Shown here one piece after another: positions 1 to 14,105 of a stretch of DNA of 64,000 bases (position 1 is the stretch's first letter; each line of letters starts with the position of its first letter). Origin of the DNA: Leptoclinus maculatus (taxonomy: Eukaryota; Chordata; Actinopteri; Perciformes; Stichaeidae); NCBI GenBank assembly GCA_032191485.1, contig JAVDOI010000007.1, positions 5,094,042-5,158,041 on the forward strand, read 5' to 3'. Below the pieces are notes generated by a model. It made no database searches. It was not told where the DNA came from and saw only the letters and a program-made list of their open reading frames with translations. The position numbers and the translations under genes are program-made.

Positions 1-990
1 GTTGCCACTTAAAATCACTTAAATGGTCCCGCGGTGGGACTGCCTGGGGAAGCCCGGTTCTGGGCCAGAGTTCGGAGCCCTGTTGTCTGAAGTTCTTAAT
101 AACTCTGCTAATTGGGCTCGGGGCGAGATGGTAAATGCTTCTTTGGAAGACCAGGAAGGAGTCCCCAAAAGCCCCCACCCCCCAAAAAAAATTAGGAATG
201 TTCAGGAAGCTGCAGAGTTTGATAAATTGCCTATTTGTTTCTCGCAGGTATTTCTGTGTTTTTAATTAGATTAGATGAAATAAGTGGATATTTTTGGTTC
301 TAAAGTGGCGTCTACATGGTTTTCAATGGCCTTATCTGACTTTATCTGGCTTTATTTCAATGGCCTTATCTGAATTTGGGAATTTCCTCCTCTCGGTAAC
401 TTCTCATGAGCTGTAGATTGAGTCACTTCTTCAGTTTTAAGATTACGTCTGCTTCCTGCTGCTGTTTCTTTGCTCTCAAATCTTAACTTTAATGGCCCAA
501 AATCACAGAACTAGCATGTGAATTCTGTGGGGGGTTTTCAATAGCGTTGTATCCCTCCATATCTGCTCGCACACAGAGCGGCTTCAGCCCGGAGATAGAA
601 ACGAGGGGGGGGGGGGGTCGCTTCTGTTCGTCACGGTTAATGACCATCTGACTTTGGCCTTGAAGTCTTTTACTGGGAAAGTAGAGAGAGAGAGAGAGAG
701 AGGGGAAGAGGGAGGGAGCAGAAGGGAAGCCCATTCACTACAAGAGGGACGGAGGGCGGGGGGGCAGAAAGGGAGCAGCCAGAACGGATGGCTGGATGGA
801 CGGACCGTGTGTGTGTGTGTGTGTGTGTGTGGGTGAGTGTGTGGGTGTGTGTGTTCTGGAGAGTTTTTGAGAAAGAGGGAGGGCGAGGGATGTGTGCCGC
901 AGGGTTAGTGAAGGATGATAATTCACCGTTAAGCCTCCTAGAAAGACCAGCTGGCCCCTCTGGAGTCAGATGTCAGCCTCAGCAGCCAGG

Positions 991-1029
<39 letters not shown>

Positions 1030-1976
1030 TGTGTCTGTGTGTGTGTGTGTGTTTGTTTGTGTGTGTGTGTGTGCTCGTGCTGTCGTCAGTCTCAGCTTTT
1101 GACTTGCTAGAAGGAAAACACCTGCATGGGGGAAGCTGTAGATGTTATCAGTCTTAAGCTCCCTATCTCAGCGAGAATTGGATTGGTCAGAACACACACA
1201 CACATGCACAAACACACGTGCACGCACGCCATCTGCTAGTTAGTTAGGGCTATTGTTGCGAGCCATTTGGGGAGTGTGTGTGGAGGGGTTTGGCTTTGTG
1301 CTGATCTTGACCATCAGTTGGCCAGCTGGCCTGACTTTGGTTTTCCACTCCTGGTCGCGACAAAAAACACACCGGGAGACGAACCAAACCAAGCCGCCGA
1401 GCGGGAAAACACGCTCGTTAGCAAATTGAATAATCACGTAATTTCATAAAAAACGGTTTTGATTTTGAGGGTTGCAAGATGCTCCCTCGTCTGAACATAT
1501 GCACACATGTGTATTCTGCTCCTTTTTCCTCTTTCTCTCTGTGTCTCCCTGCCCCTCACTAATCTATGCTAGCCAGGTCATGCTGAGTCTGCTGTGCTCC
1601 CTATTGAATGGGTTGAATTATTCAGCATTGTGTGTTTGTGCGCGTGTGCGCACACACATAAGCATGGGTACAGCTGGCCCTCTGGTTCCTTTAATCAGGG
1701 GACGGCCGGTCCGCATGAATACCTGTATTGTTGGGGCATGTGTATTCAGGGCAGTGGTTGTGTGTGTGTGTGTGTGCGTGTGTGATTTTGTGCGTGTGAG
1801 CACTCGGTGGAGGGCTCAAGTGTAAAACCGCACGTCACCGGGTCAACGGAGCCAAATCAGGCGCTATAGGTTGTATGTCAGGGTCACATGACTTGAGAAG
1901 GAAAGATAGTTGAAATGGGGTTTGGAGTGCGTGTGAATGTCTCACCGGTGTGTCCTGTGTCTTTTTCTCCATTCAG
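1..1976 (+). other. tead1: tead1 intron (5' part open)
   Basis: No coding exon for the first half of the TEA domain could be found here. The stretch holds a 13-G run (605-617), a short (AG)n (685-702), and TG microsatellites at about 807-833, 993-1075 and 1757-1800. Nothing else is recognised. Confidence 0.7.
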
Positions 1977-2041
1977 GTCGGAATGAGCTGATAGCCAGAT
2001 ACATCAAGCTCCGAACAGGCAAGACGCGGACGAGGAAACAG
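1977..2041 (+). CDS. tead1: tead1 exon, TEA domain middle part
   Basis: This 65-bp exon follows attcag and ends CAG|gtaata. It begins with two bases of a split Gly codon and encodes RNELIARYIKLRTGKTRTRKQ, the highly conserved centre of the TEA/ATTS domain leading into the DNA-recognition helix. It ends in phase 0. Confidence 0.95.
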
Positions 2042-3801
2042 GTAATAATGGGAGTGCGCGTCCGAAATTCAATCACGCCGTCTACGGCATGTATCACAGC
2101 ATATCACATTATATACAGACGTAATGAGGGGAATGGTGCTAAACGGCAGTGGTTGAAAAGAATGGCTGAAAGAGCTGAACAGTAGTCCTCAGCGGTCGAG
2201 TTTGGGGAAAGGATGGAAGCAATTTAAAGCCGCACTTTGCCAGTTTTAATGGGTCCATTTTCTATATTAGGAGAAAGCGAGGAAAGGCGGTCTTGAATAA
2301 TCACTTTGAAAAATTATATTTTACAGGATCTCTAAGGTTGTAATTTTGTTTTTTGAAGAGTTTAACAGGGTCACCACTGTGCTTTACTGCCTGGTGTATC
2401 TTTAAGAAGAAACTGGCACAGTTGTTGGGGGTTGTTTTGATGTTACCTGTTGTCATGTCGAATGTCTTCCAAAGTTTGCAAGAAATGTCCCTGTCTCGCT
2501 TACATTAACGGTTTTCAGCTGTTCCTTCTCACAGTATTTCATATTTATTGCTGACACTGCAATCCAATGCTTACTGAAGCTTTCACTTGTGAGAGGCACC
2601 GCGGCGTTGTCCGCCACAGATGGCACCTAAACTACGAGCGCACGCCGCTTATGCTCAACAATGTTGCCGTGTTCTCCGAAACGCCAGAGGGCGTACAAAA
2701 CAAAAATATTCTGTGAAGACGTTTTAATCCAATCCCCTCAATGCAGAGGAAGAATTGTAATTAACTGTGCACTCATCTCATATTCATGGGCTACTTTATC
2801 ACCTTAGAGTAAAGTAAAATGTTATACCCTTTTAACAATTTAAATCAGCTGGCATTTTAATTAACTCAAATGTGGATTTCTAAAATCTCCTGCTTTTAAA
2901 ACATTAAAAAAATTAGTTACGCATTAACTTGCAATCGTGTTTCCCACAGGTTCAGATATTAAGCTCTTGAAAGTGACTATTTGAAGTTGATACCGATGCA
3001 TTAATGTGTCCATCACCATCACCATGTGCTGCTGGGTAGCTTTTGAATTCCTGTTAAGTTTTGTCATCATTACATTACATCGTCATTTATTCGTAGATTA
3101 TAGTTTGCATTATAACGTAACCAAAGCAGTCAAACAAATGAAGTGGAGATTTCCCTCTGCATTGTAGTGGAGTTGGAAGTATAAAGTAACAGAAAAGGGA
3201 AATCTTCAAGAGCCTAAAAATTGTACTTAAAAGTACAATTAGTACAGTAAAAAAAAAAGTACCTAAGTATATGTACTCAAGTATCTACTTGAGTACATAT
3301 ACTTAGGTACTTTCCACAACTGGATATACATATATCTCTCTATATTCTAAGATATTCTTAGATGCAATTAGAAATCAAAATCACAATGATGACTTTGTTC
3401 AAGTACAAGAAAAAACATTAATTTCATGCCACGTCAACAACCACATCAGCACAGAAAAAAAACATACTACATTGCTGGTTATGTATAGTCGATAAATTTG
3501 AAATGTAAATTTCAACACTTGGTGTAATCAAGTGAAACTGATATACAGCAGAGGTCATTTAGAAATATAAGGGGGCTTTTGTGCTTTTCAATGCTGCTTT
3601 TTGTTTATAGAGGACTGTTTACCCGCTGATATGTACACATTAGTTTAGATTTCTTGACGGAACATAAAGGGGCACCCTCTGTATGTCGTGTAATCGTAGT
3701 ATCTTAGTTCTTGGCCTGTGTTCCCAGGTGTCTTTTTGCTCTCTCAAAAGATGTGCATAGATGGGTCTATTCACTGTTGTCAGGGGAGTAGTGTGTGTGG
3801 T

Positions 3802-3841
<40 letters not shown>

Positions 3842-6800
3842 TGCGCGCCCTCCCAGTGTGGCAGTAGTCCTTTCATAACCATGGCAACTCACTGTTTGGT
3901 CCTTCCTCCTCTCTTTTCTACCCTCCAACCCCCCCTTCCTTCCTTTTACCCTCTTCTCCTCTCCTTTCCTCTCCTCTCCTCTCCTCTCCTCTCCTCTCCT
4001 CTACTGTTCTCTTCTCTTCTTTACTCCTCTCCACTCCTCCTTCTCCACTCCCCTCATCTCCTCTCCTCTCCTCTCCTCAGGTATCCAGTCACATCCAGGT
4101 GTTAGCCAGAAGAAAATCCAGGGAGTTTCAATCCAAACTAAAGGTAAGGTACTTTCTTTGGAATAAATGCACTGTTGACCGCTATGGTTAAACAGAAAGA
4201 GAAAAGCGCCACCTACAGAAAGTTAAACTGCTTTAACAGAACCCCCAACAAACAAGAAATCACAGTATTTAACATCAAGTGATCTTTTGGAAAATGCAGT
4301 GCAAAAATAAAGCAGCAAATAGCGCCATGAAAATCTAAAACATTCTTGATTAAATAACAGACTTTTACCGTAAATAGTTTATAAAAAAATCTAGCTTTCC
4401 TGAAGCCTAAAGAGGCAATAGGACTAATTTTGCAATCTCACCACATGATGCATCAAAGCACTCTGAATGCAGTGTTTGTCCCCTGCTTGTTAACTTTTCA
4501 CTGTGGCTGGATGGATGGCTGTCACAGTAACGCCAGTATCCTAGGTATCTAATTAAGCCTGTTAAGGTTGTCTCCTCCTCCTCCTCCTCTTCTTCTTCTT
4601 CTTCCTGTCTTTCTCTTACATCCACACATTCATTCATCCGTTCCTCTCCTCTTCACCCCCCCCCTCTCCTTACACTCCCTCCGCCCTCCTTTCAGTCTAT
4701 TAATCTCCTGCCCTCCGCGGTCTCCTCCTCCCCTCTCTCTCCGTCTCTCCTTTTTTTTTCTTCCACCACTGTTGGTTGTAATTAACTTCGTGTAAAGCAA
4801 CAAAGGAGCGCTTGTTTTCCGAGAAGAGCAGACGGAACTCCAAATGGAAACATGGCGAGGGCTGAATTGATGTTTGCTGTCATAAAGTAAATGACAGCTG
4901 GTTGATTAAACGTGATAGGAGAAGTTATTTGAATAGACATAGATCGAACATACTGCCGAGTTATTGGTGATGCAGTGTATGCTGTTTTCTTCAGAATTAT
5001 ACCGGAAACCAATGGGAAATGGCTACATTGGCAAGTGTAGCAGAGTGAATATGTATCATTATGCACCATATTTATGTTATATATTTAAAACATAGCATTG
5101 TATCCAACATTATTGTATCCAAAGATATTATTGCATAACTGACAAATTTGAAACTATATATAAAGTAGGGACCACAACCTGAACTAACCCAGCCATGTGT
5201 CTGAAGTTAACATTTGGTCATGTTAATAAAATATAATATGAATATACTTCAAGACTCCTCTAAAGAAAGAAGTGCTTATCATAAATAGTTATTATAGACA
5301 TATCATTATGCATGCAGCTAATTCATATTTTCATTATCAAAAAAACATGCACAAGCTTATATTTTAGAATAGCTTGTTCCGTCCGAACAAAAGTCCAAAA
5401 GCCCAAGAGTCTTCACATTTTAAAAGGCTGAAACCAAGAAATATTCGGCTTCCTTCTTTCTTTTCTTTTTTTGGTTAAAAGATCAGTCTGGCGACATTCT
5501 ATATGTTTCCTGTTGGCAGCAAATCCAATGAAAAGCCCCAAAAAACAGCGATGAATTGATGCTACCAACAAGTGTTTTGTCTGTGCCATAAAGCGCCATC
5601 GTTGTCCAAAGAAAAAAATATGAAAAAACACATCGATGAGCCTCACTGTTGCACTGAGACGTGTTCCTTCATTACCATGAACACACACACACACACACAC
5701 ACACCGTAGTTTCTTCCATCCTGCTGCCCCAAACACTCACCAGAGCACCAAATGTGTATTGATCTGCACCTGAAAATAGTCCGGAACAAATGCGCTATTT
5801 ACTCCTGTACAGTGACCAGTTGTTTTCGGAATTTACTGAGATCGTTCTTTTTTTAAAGGACACTTTGTATTTTTTAAATATTAACATCTTCGTTAGGAAC
5901 AAATGGGCTTTTATTAGTAAATGACTTGCACGATTAATAGCTTTCCAAAAAAAGTAATAAGTAAATAAATATTATATAGTATATATTATCAATGGATTGT
6001 CTTGGCACTATTTATCGTCAAAATGCTGTATAATCTCTCTGGTTGTTTGAACATGATGTAAGAGCTTCTCCTGCTCTTGGATTCCCTATTAAAACCAAAA
6101 CACATGGGCCGGTGGTTTCAAAGAAATGAGTTCAGGTCAAGGATGTTATCAAACCCATATGGCTCCTGGTATTTAATATGAAAATCCAGCATGATTCCCA
6201 TCTCGGTGCCTCCTGTAATGTTATTACTTCCCTGAGGAGGAGAGATTTCTCTCAGTGCCAATTAACTTGAGTGAAGCTGCCAATTAGTGATTCTCCAGCT
6301 ATTCCAGCGCCTCTAATTCCATTTCATTCAGCTGCTTTTTCTGCTCCGAGGATCGTGTTGCTTCAAGTTCAGACGTTACAAATGAGCCCACATGTTCAGA
6401 CTTACTGTAAAATCTTCTGTATGGAGCCTTTTTTGTTTTTCTGCCCCCGAGGCGGCGCCCCCCCCCGACCGTTGTGAAACGCGTTTAGCTCGGCCGCACG
6501 CTTTGTGCTCATCGCTGTTGTTGCTATGACTTCCTCCCGGGGCCACAAACCAGAGCGCCACACCCACATAGACCCACATACATGGAGAAAAGGGTGTACT
6601 GCCTAAATCCTCTTCCTCATCGCCGACAGACATTTTTAGGGTAAACAAGGGATTTAAACATAAAAAACATATGGTCCAACACTTATTGTTGTCTGATTTT
6701 TTGCTGATAATCAGAAAGGCGAAACAAGGTCAAAGTCTTTAATACCATGTGAGCCAGTTGAGCCACTTCCAGCAGGAACCTCTTGGCGTTTGAAAATGTT

Positions 6801-7951
6801 AAATACTGGATGCTGACGGCAGGACTTTTGTCCTGATCAAGGTCGTCGTCAAAAGCTGCGTCGCTTCCTGTTTAGTTTCCTGTTTACTTCCTCAAAAGCC
6901 CTGTACAATAGTTAGTGAAATACCCTCTGGCGGTTTTTTAATGAGTGTTTTAATTGACTGTACATCAAGTTTGAGCTATTGAGTTCTATTAGAATGTATA
7001 AACAAAGAGTCCAGCGTCTAAGTGCCGGTGTTGAGCGTTGTGCCAACAGCACAACAAATGAGCTCTCAACGTTGGGCAGTTTGCTCAAATTGCTGCATTT
7101 TAATTTGCGTAATCAGAAAGTAGCATGAGGTGCCAGTCTGATCACAAGCAGCCAGATAATGACAACCAGCAGGAGAATCACAACTATCATGATTTGGTTT
7201 TTTTCTCCATTCAGGCCTTTGGTTTTCTCCAGGATTTTAAATTTCATTACTCGAGAAAATTTAAATTGTTCGACCTAATTTTATATTAGCTTTCACTTTG
7301 GGTATGGGTTGTGTAGGGCCAGGATGTAAAGTATGTTCACGATGATGGTGATAATGTTTGTGTGTGTGTGTGTGTGTGTTTTGTTGCCGTGGCAGGACCA
7401 GAACGCCAAGGACAAGGCCCTGCAGAGCATCTCCTCCATGTCCTCGGCCCAGATCGTCTCGGCCACCGCCATACACAGCAAGCTCCTGCCCGGAATAGTA
7501 CGAAGCAGCTTCCCCAGCACCGCACAGGTAACACACACACACAAACACACACACACACACACATACACACATGCACACTGTATTTATTCTCTCCAAATGG
7601 ACATAGAAAACACAAGGACATGAATAATGTGGCTACATATGCTCAGTTTGAAGTCACACATATCAATGTGTGTGTTTGTGTGTGTATTTTTTAGCTGTGG
7701 CAGGGAATGATTCCTGGAGGACAGTCCAGCTCCACCACAGAAGAGTAAGTCACAGTCATATCTAACTTAAATATAATATAAAAAATATAAATAAAACAAT
7801 ACATTTCTTATTTATTAAGATTCTAAAAACCTGCCATCCTGCCGTTCTTGATATCTGACAGTGGTGTCTGTTCGCGGTAGCTAGTCGGGATCATTGTGCC
7901 TAAAGTTTAAACCCTCTTCGCTTCAGTGCCAGGTGCTGTTGCATGACCATG

Positions 7952-7997
<46 letters not shown>

Positions 7998-9700
7998 AAT
8001 GGTAGTAAATGGGGGCTGGTATGGCTTTGTACTGAACTCAGAGAAGCTCTTGACCTTTGTGCCCCTACTACTGTTCATAAAGGAGATGAGATTTATCTCT
8101 CTGTGTAGCGTAGGCACAACGTGACTGGCCCCACTGTGTCTCCTCTTCTTTCAGCATTCTTTTTCTAACGCTTTCCCGTCCGTCCGTCTTGTCTGTGTGT
8201 CTCTCCGCTTCTCTCAGCATCAAGCCGTTCTCTCAGCAAGCCTACCCAGTACAGACAGCGGGGACCACTACCATCTCAGGTGAGAGAGAGAGCACGGGAC
8301 CAATTATCTGCGGTCCTCTTCTCTTGCTGCCATTTGGGCCACTGGCTCTCTACGGGGTGTTATTTTTCTTTTATTTTTTATTTTTTTTACTCTTGTGTGG
8401 GCACCCGGGTCTCCAAGCGTGCCCCCGGGATTCGTCTTGTGAAGAGGTCAACAGAGGAGTGGTTTCAATCTTTTTCAGAAAATAACCTTATTTCTTACAG
8501 TTTCTAATCTAAAACCATTAAAGTTGGACTTAAATGAACATACATTTTGCTAAGAAATATATATCGTCGATTTATTTGATTAATTACCAAAAACAAAAAA
8601 AGTTTTTTTTAAATTTATTTAGGGCCCCCTACCTCAGTGTGCATTTTAAGCTTCGACTGGCAATGTCGGTACTGTAATTTGTCACTTGATTGGTGTTCGG
8701 GATCCCAAAAATTGCTTATAATTTCACTTCACTTCCATCAGACACACAGGCAGTTAACCAGCACTGGGAGGGACGCTGCTTAATCCCCATCTGTGATTGA
8801 GCACTTTGATATATACGTATGTCACCCAAAGACTCAAGTAATGACATGGCATAATGTACGGAGTCACAGGAGTGCTGATGTGTGGCCACAACTGGCCCCC
8901 TAACAGCCCCCTAACAGAGGCTAGCCCCCCTCTCCCTTCTATAAGTCAAGATCTAGTTTATGGTTTTTTTCTGGTGTCCTTGCATATATATACAAAGCAA
9001 ATACTGTTCCTCTTAACCCACAGCAGTGCAACAAGAAGGGATAAAAAAAAAATATATATATGTATAAATTCCCCTAAAAACGATAACACAAAAATCATAT
9101 AAATGCCGAAAAAAACAGCACGGTGCTTTAAAGTGCATTTAGAGAGAAAAAGAGAGTGCATGTTTCATCATTTGGATGGGCACAGTGTGCTTATGGTCTT
9201 GACTGCTTGCGGCTAAAAACTACTCAGCATGGTAAATGTGTGCGGGAGCTTCTGGTGACTCAGCAGGTGTTGAAATAACACAATCAGAAAGTAACGTCAA
9301 GCGTTAGCGAGCTTGTCCGAACTAGTTAGCCGGCTCTCGCGGGAATATGCACTCGTGCTAGCAGGCTAGGCTAACTAGCTTTCACTTTCCCCCGGTCGAT
9401 TCTTGTTCGCGTAACTTCGTAGCTTCAGCTTTCAGAGTGGTACACAAACAACAGTGGCGCCGGGTCGTTCGTAATGTTAAATGTGATGGCAGCTGTCAGT
9501 TCCAAAAGCACAAGACTGTATTACAAGAGGCAAGAGGCTTTTTGTCAATGAAGTTTTGAGTCTGCACCCAAGAGAATTCACCGAGTCTCTCACTGTATCG
9601 TCGTTACATCTACTTTTGTTAACTGCCTCTCAGTGCTGCACCCTCACCTCAGCCAGGCTTTTGTCTGCGAGACTGTACACGATGGCGATGTTGTAGTGAC

Positions 9701-9731
<31 letters not shown>

Positions 9732-9875
9732 TGTCTAGCCTACGAGCCTCCCACTGCAGCCCAAACGCACAGAGAGCCGGCGTGGCAGGGTCGCTCCATT
9801 GGCACCACCAAACTACGACTGGTAGAGTTTTCATCTTTCCTGGAGACACAGAGGGACCAGGAGGCAGTGAGTCTG

Positions 9876-9966
<91 letters not shown>

Positions 9967-12900
9967 TACATACACAGAGCACCAGTCCACAATAAGCACT
10001 CCCTATTGTCCCATAAACAGAGATGACAGATAACCCCACAGCAGAGAACAGCGTTAAAGCCCTTTGTGTGTATCCTGGTATGAATAACCTTTGTAAAGCT
10101 CTATCTCTCGCGTCGGCTCAGTCTATCTGTCATCCTGCCACACTCTGGACTCGCTGTCATTTTTCCACCTTGGGCTCACGGACAGCCGGCATTCATCTTG
10201 TCGCAACTGTTTGGACAGTTAAAAACCTCGAGCTGCTCCACGTTGACTTTTAAAATAGACTCTTGTTGTCAAAGGGTGTCACGTTTCCCGCATCATTTAC
10301 AGTAATGTAATGGTGGCGCCTTTGCAGTGAAATGTGTAATTTAGCTAAAATGGTAGGCAAAGGCAAAGACGACTGCAGTTGCAAGCAGGATCATTGTAAA
10401 AAAGGGAAATTCAGATAATTCTTTTAGTTAAGGCTGAACGATTTGAGACAAATATCTAATCATAATTTCAAGTCATCAAATCTGTCTTTTTACATGAAAC
10501 ATCTGGTAAAATAAAGAAGTAACTTTGTCCTCAGATTCAGCAACACATTATAACAATCGTGTTTCATTTGACCTTCTTGTTAATACATTGGTAATAATGT
10601 ATGCTATAATTCAAAGTGTGTCTTTTGCAATTTGAAAACTGCACTCTTTCAAACGGCAATTTTCGACATTACAATATTAAATCAATCAGCCTAAATATGG
10701 GTCTAGTTTAGTAGTTTCGGCCACAGTTACAATAACAACTTACTCCACAAGTTAAAGATGCTTTGTGGAGTTTACTTGTTAACAAACAGTTGTTGTTCAC
10801 ATTCAGTGTTTCTGACATCGTGTGTATTCTTCAGGCCTTAAAAACGCATTGAACGTCATTATAAAACATTTTGGATGTTTATATTATTACATTTTTGATG
10901 TGCATTGCTCACATCAATGTTTGCCAGGGAGCAGTCTTCTTCCTCTCCGCCTTTGTTGGTGCGTCGCTACATTTTTCTATTAGAAAACCACAGGCTGGAA
11001 TCTGTATCCATCTGTGCTAGTAGAGCACGAGTTACAAACAAAACCGGGGTTATAAAAAACACTGCTCCATACTGCCGCTAGTGGTCAAAGCCGTCATGGG
11101 ACACCTTTCATTTCTGAGATGTGGGGACACAACAATGTTACATCACGACCTCTGTGCTCTCGTAACCACTCATGTTTCGTGCCCTGTTGGACTCTTGTCC
11201 GAAAGACCAAAAAAACAATAACAAAAAAAATCAGTTTACAGTTGTTGTTTTGTCTCTGTGGACCAAACGGAATTATTTTGTCATTGCTCTCACACAAAAT
11301 GCATCCAATGACCACATTTTCCAAAATCCATCCACTCTTTATATTCACACTCCACTGCGTACAAAACACTAAATATTTGCAATATCAAACGATAACCCAC
11401 TGTTTTCAAAACCGTCAAATACACATTGAAACCAGAATGAGGGCAAATTCCGTGCATTTCTGCAGCAACCATATTGAAATGTCCGGAAAATCTTAGCAGA
11501 ATTTTTACAATAAAACTCAATGATAATCGTTCCAAACACAGTTCCAATTTCAGCTTAAAGCTTTAGTCTCCCTACCAAACAGACAAGAGGGGACAATAAG
11601 GTGAAAAGGGTGTTATTCTTTTTCTCTAATGAAATACGGATTTAAAGAGACTCAGTGAGAATTTCTGCGTGTTATGGTCAAACGAGCCTATTCATTCTGA
11701 GATACCTATGAGGCGTTTTGGAGGGGAAATTGAACTGTTTGGCCAACGTGCATGTTGGTAATGCAGACTGTACGAGCATTTTTGAAGAAAGTGGCCTCAG
11801 TATTGATCAATGCTTGTTAGCAAAATGTAGGACGGCCAAAACTAATGAATTAAGACCCTGTTGTAAAAAAAAAAGAAGGATTTTCCTTTAATCTGTTTAT
11901 CCATCTGTCTTATTTTTGCTGTTGTTGATCAGCTGTTTTCTACCCGTCATCACTTTCTCTACCTCCGTCCTTAAGCCTAATTCAAAGTTTCCCCCTTCAT
12001 CCTTCAGTACAACAAACACCTGTTCGTGAACATCAGCCAGAGCAGCCTGAGCTACAGCGACCCGATGCTGGAGTGCGTGGACATCAGGCAGATCTACGAC
12101 AAGTTCCCCGAGAAGAAGGGCGGCCTCAAGGAGCTGTTCGCCAAGGGCCCGCAAAACGCTTTCTACCTGATCAAGTTCTGGGTGAGCAGACAAACACTGT
12201 TTTGTTTGTTTTCTTTTAAAAAAAATGTTTTTCCATGATTCAAGGATCCAAGGATCATTTACTGTCATTATGCAACACGGGGATGCACAACGGAATTCAG
12301 TCGTAGCCCAACAAACGCATGATAAACAAAAAAACTAAAACAGTAGTGCATTCCTGTAGTGCATTTTTTTATTAAAATTTGCATCATAAGTAATGTAAAC
12401 AGCAGCAACAAAAACAATTGTCTGGACAGATAATATGGCCGACATCTTCACTAAAACAATTCAACATGAGGAAATAAATGGTTAAACTGATGTTGACTGA
12501 CTGATGTTTGAGCACCAAACATCATGATGTAATCACAGAGTCCAGCTCCTCTCGTCCTGCTAGTCCTGCTCTCTGTCATGCTGTCCTGTGGTACGCCCGT
12601 CAAGTCCAGCTTGATCCGGGATGAGTGATGGAGCCAGGTCTGAAGAAGTGGGCTCAACAGTCACCGGCCTCCCACTGCTTTCATCCATCTTACTTTCCTG
12701 CGACCGGACATCAGACAGCCAGCAGTAGGCTCTCCTTCCTGGGCCAGTTTGGTGGCGTTTGGTCTGGCTGGTTGGTCGGCCGTGGAGCGGTGATCGTCTC
12801 AAAGTCTGCTGCACTTTATCCCCACGCTTCCTTTTCAGATGTTGACGAATGTATTCTTTCATATGCCATTAGTGATAAACAGGAGAGAAGGAAAAACACG

Positions 12901-14071
12901 AAAAAAATACAGACCGCAAATAAAGACAAAAATGTAGCAACATTCATGGGGAGCTACATGGCAGCATGTACATACACAATGTACATTTCATTTTGTTTCC
13001 TCTTTAAATACCAGCTTCACCTCCATCTGAAATAATTTAGCCCTCACAAATTGGGCAATTGTTTTTCTTAATTTTGTTTTTGAAATGTCCTGTACCCCAC
13101 TTTTCCTGTATTTTTCCACCCAGTGCCATGTCTTTGTCTCTACTTACAGGTGTGTGCGAGTGTGTGTGTGCGTGCGTGTGTGTGTGTGCTCTTTCTTTCC
13201 ACCTGGGATATGGAGGTGGTGGGTTGATGAAAGCACAGTCGCTTTGTTTGAACACCTGCTCACCTTCTGACTCACTGGTTGCTCTGTCTCCACCTGAGTG
13301 TGTGTGTGTGTGTGTGTGTGTGTTTCACTTCACTGTTGTTTCTCAGAGCTGCAGTACACCAAAGGACTTTCAAAAATCCCGGCAACGGAACACATCACAC
13401 ATTTAGATAGATTCTTTCCCACCAGAGTAATGCTGACGCTCAAGTGATTTTCCGTGATGGACTCAAACTAATCGGATCGTCTCAAAAGAGCCTCAGGCTA
13501 ATTTCAGACCAGGTCTCAAGTGGACGGCATGTGACGAGGAACATTTTATTATGATCTTCCAAATTGGTCCGGGACTTGTACCCCCAAGAGAACTGTTTTC
13601 TACGCCTGTCAAACTTTCTGATTTTGCGCAGCGCATATGCAGTTTACCATAATAACGCTGGTGTTCCACAGTAATCTTTGAAACAACAGGTCCCCGATGC
13701 TTCTCATTTCCAACTGCCGATGGTCAATTTGCGATCACGAGCCGATTTCATTAGCAGTAGCCAACTAGCTCATTGAGCTAACGTTGGCTCCACGAGTTGG
13801 TTGAAAACAGCATCACTGGCTGACTTGTTCACGTTTAAAACAAGAGCCCTGCTCTTAAATTGAAAGTTGATGGCTACGTTCATGATATGGTGGTAACACA
13901 CTGAGGCCCAAGCTGCATGTTTTAGAAAGCCTAAAAAATAGAAAATACAACCTTCTAAAAGAGACATCACCAACCGTTTGAAGCGCAGCATCGCTTTAGT
14001 GTGTTGAGAAAACCAAAGGTTGCCGTGCTTGGTTACGGTTGCCAAGCTATGATTGGATGTTCCCTGTCGAA

Positions 14072-14105
<34 letters not shown>

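Larger units (their letters stand above)
2042..4080 (+). other. tead1: tead1 intron with hairpin and pyrimidine tract
   Basis: AT-rich intron. It contains a perfect 28-bp-arm hairpin (3256-3313), a TG microsatellite (3805-3840), and a nearly pure pyrimidine tract (about 3900-4080, mostly TCCTC repeats) that runs into the next acceptor. Confidence 0.75.

Noticed and set aside
3761..4105. 114-codon ORF rich in Leu/Ser
   Set aside because: Translated TG and TCCTC repeats that run into a real tead1 exon in a different frame.
12560..12862. 100-codon basic ORF on the - strand (starts MKEYIRQHLKRKRGDK)
   Set aside because: Possibly part of an old element, but nothing matches a family I know and there are no flanking signals. 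Not called as a gene.
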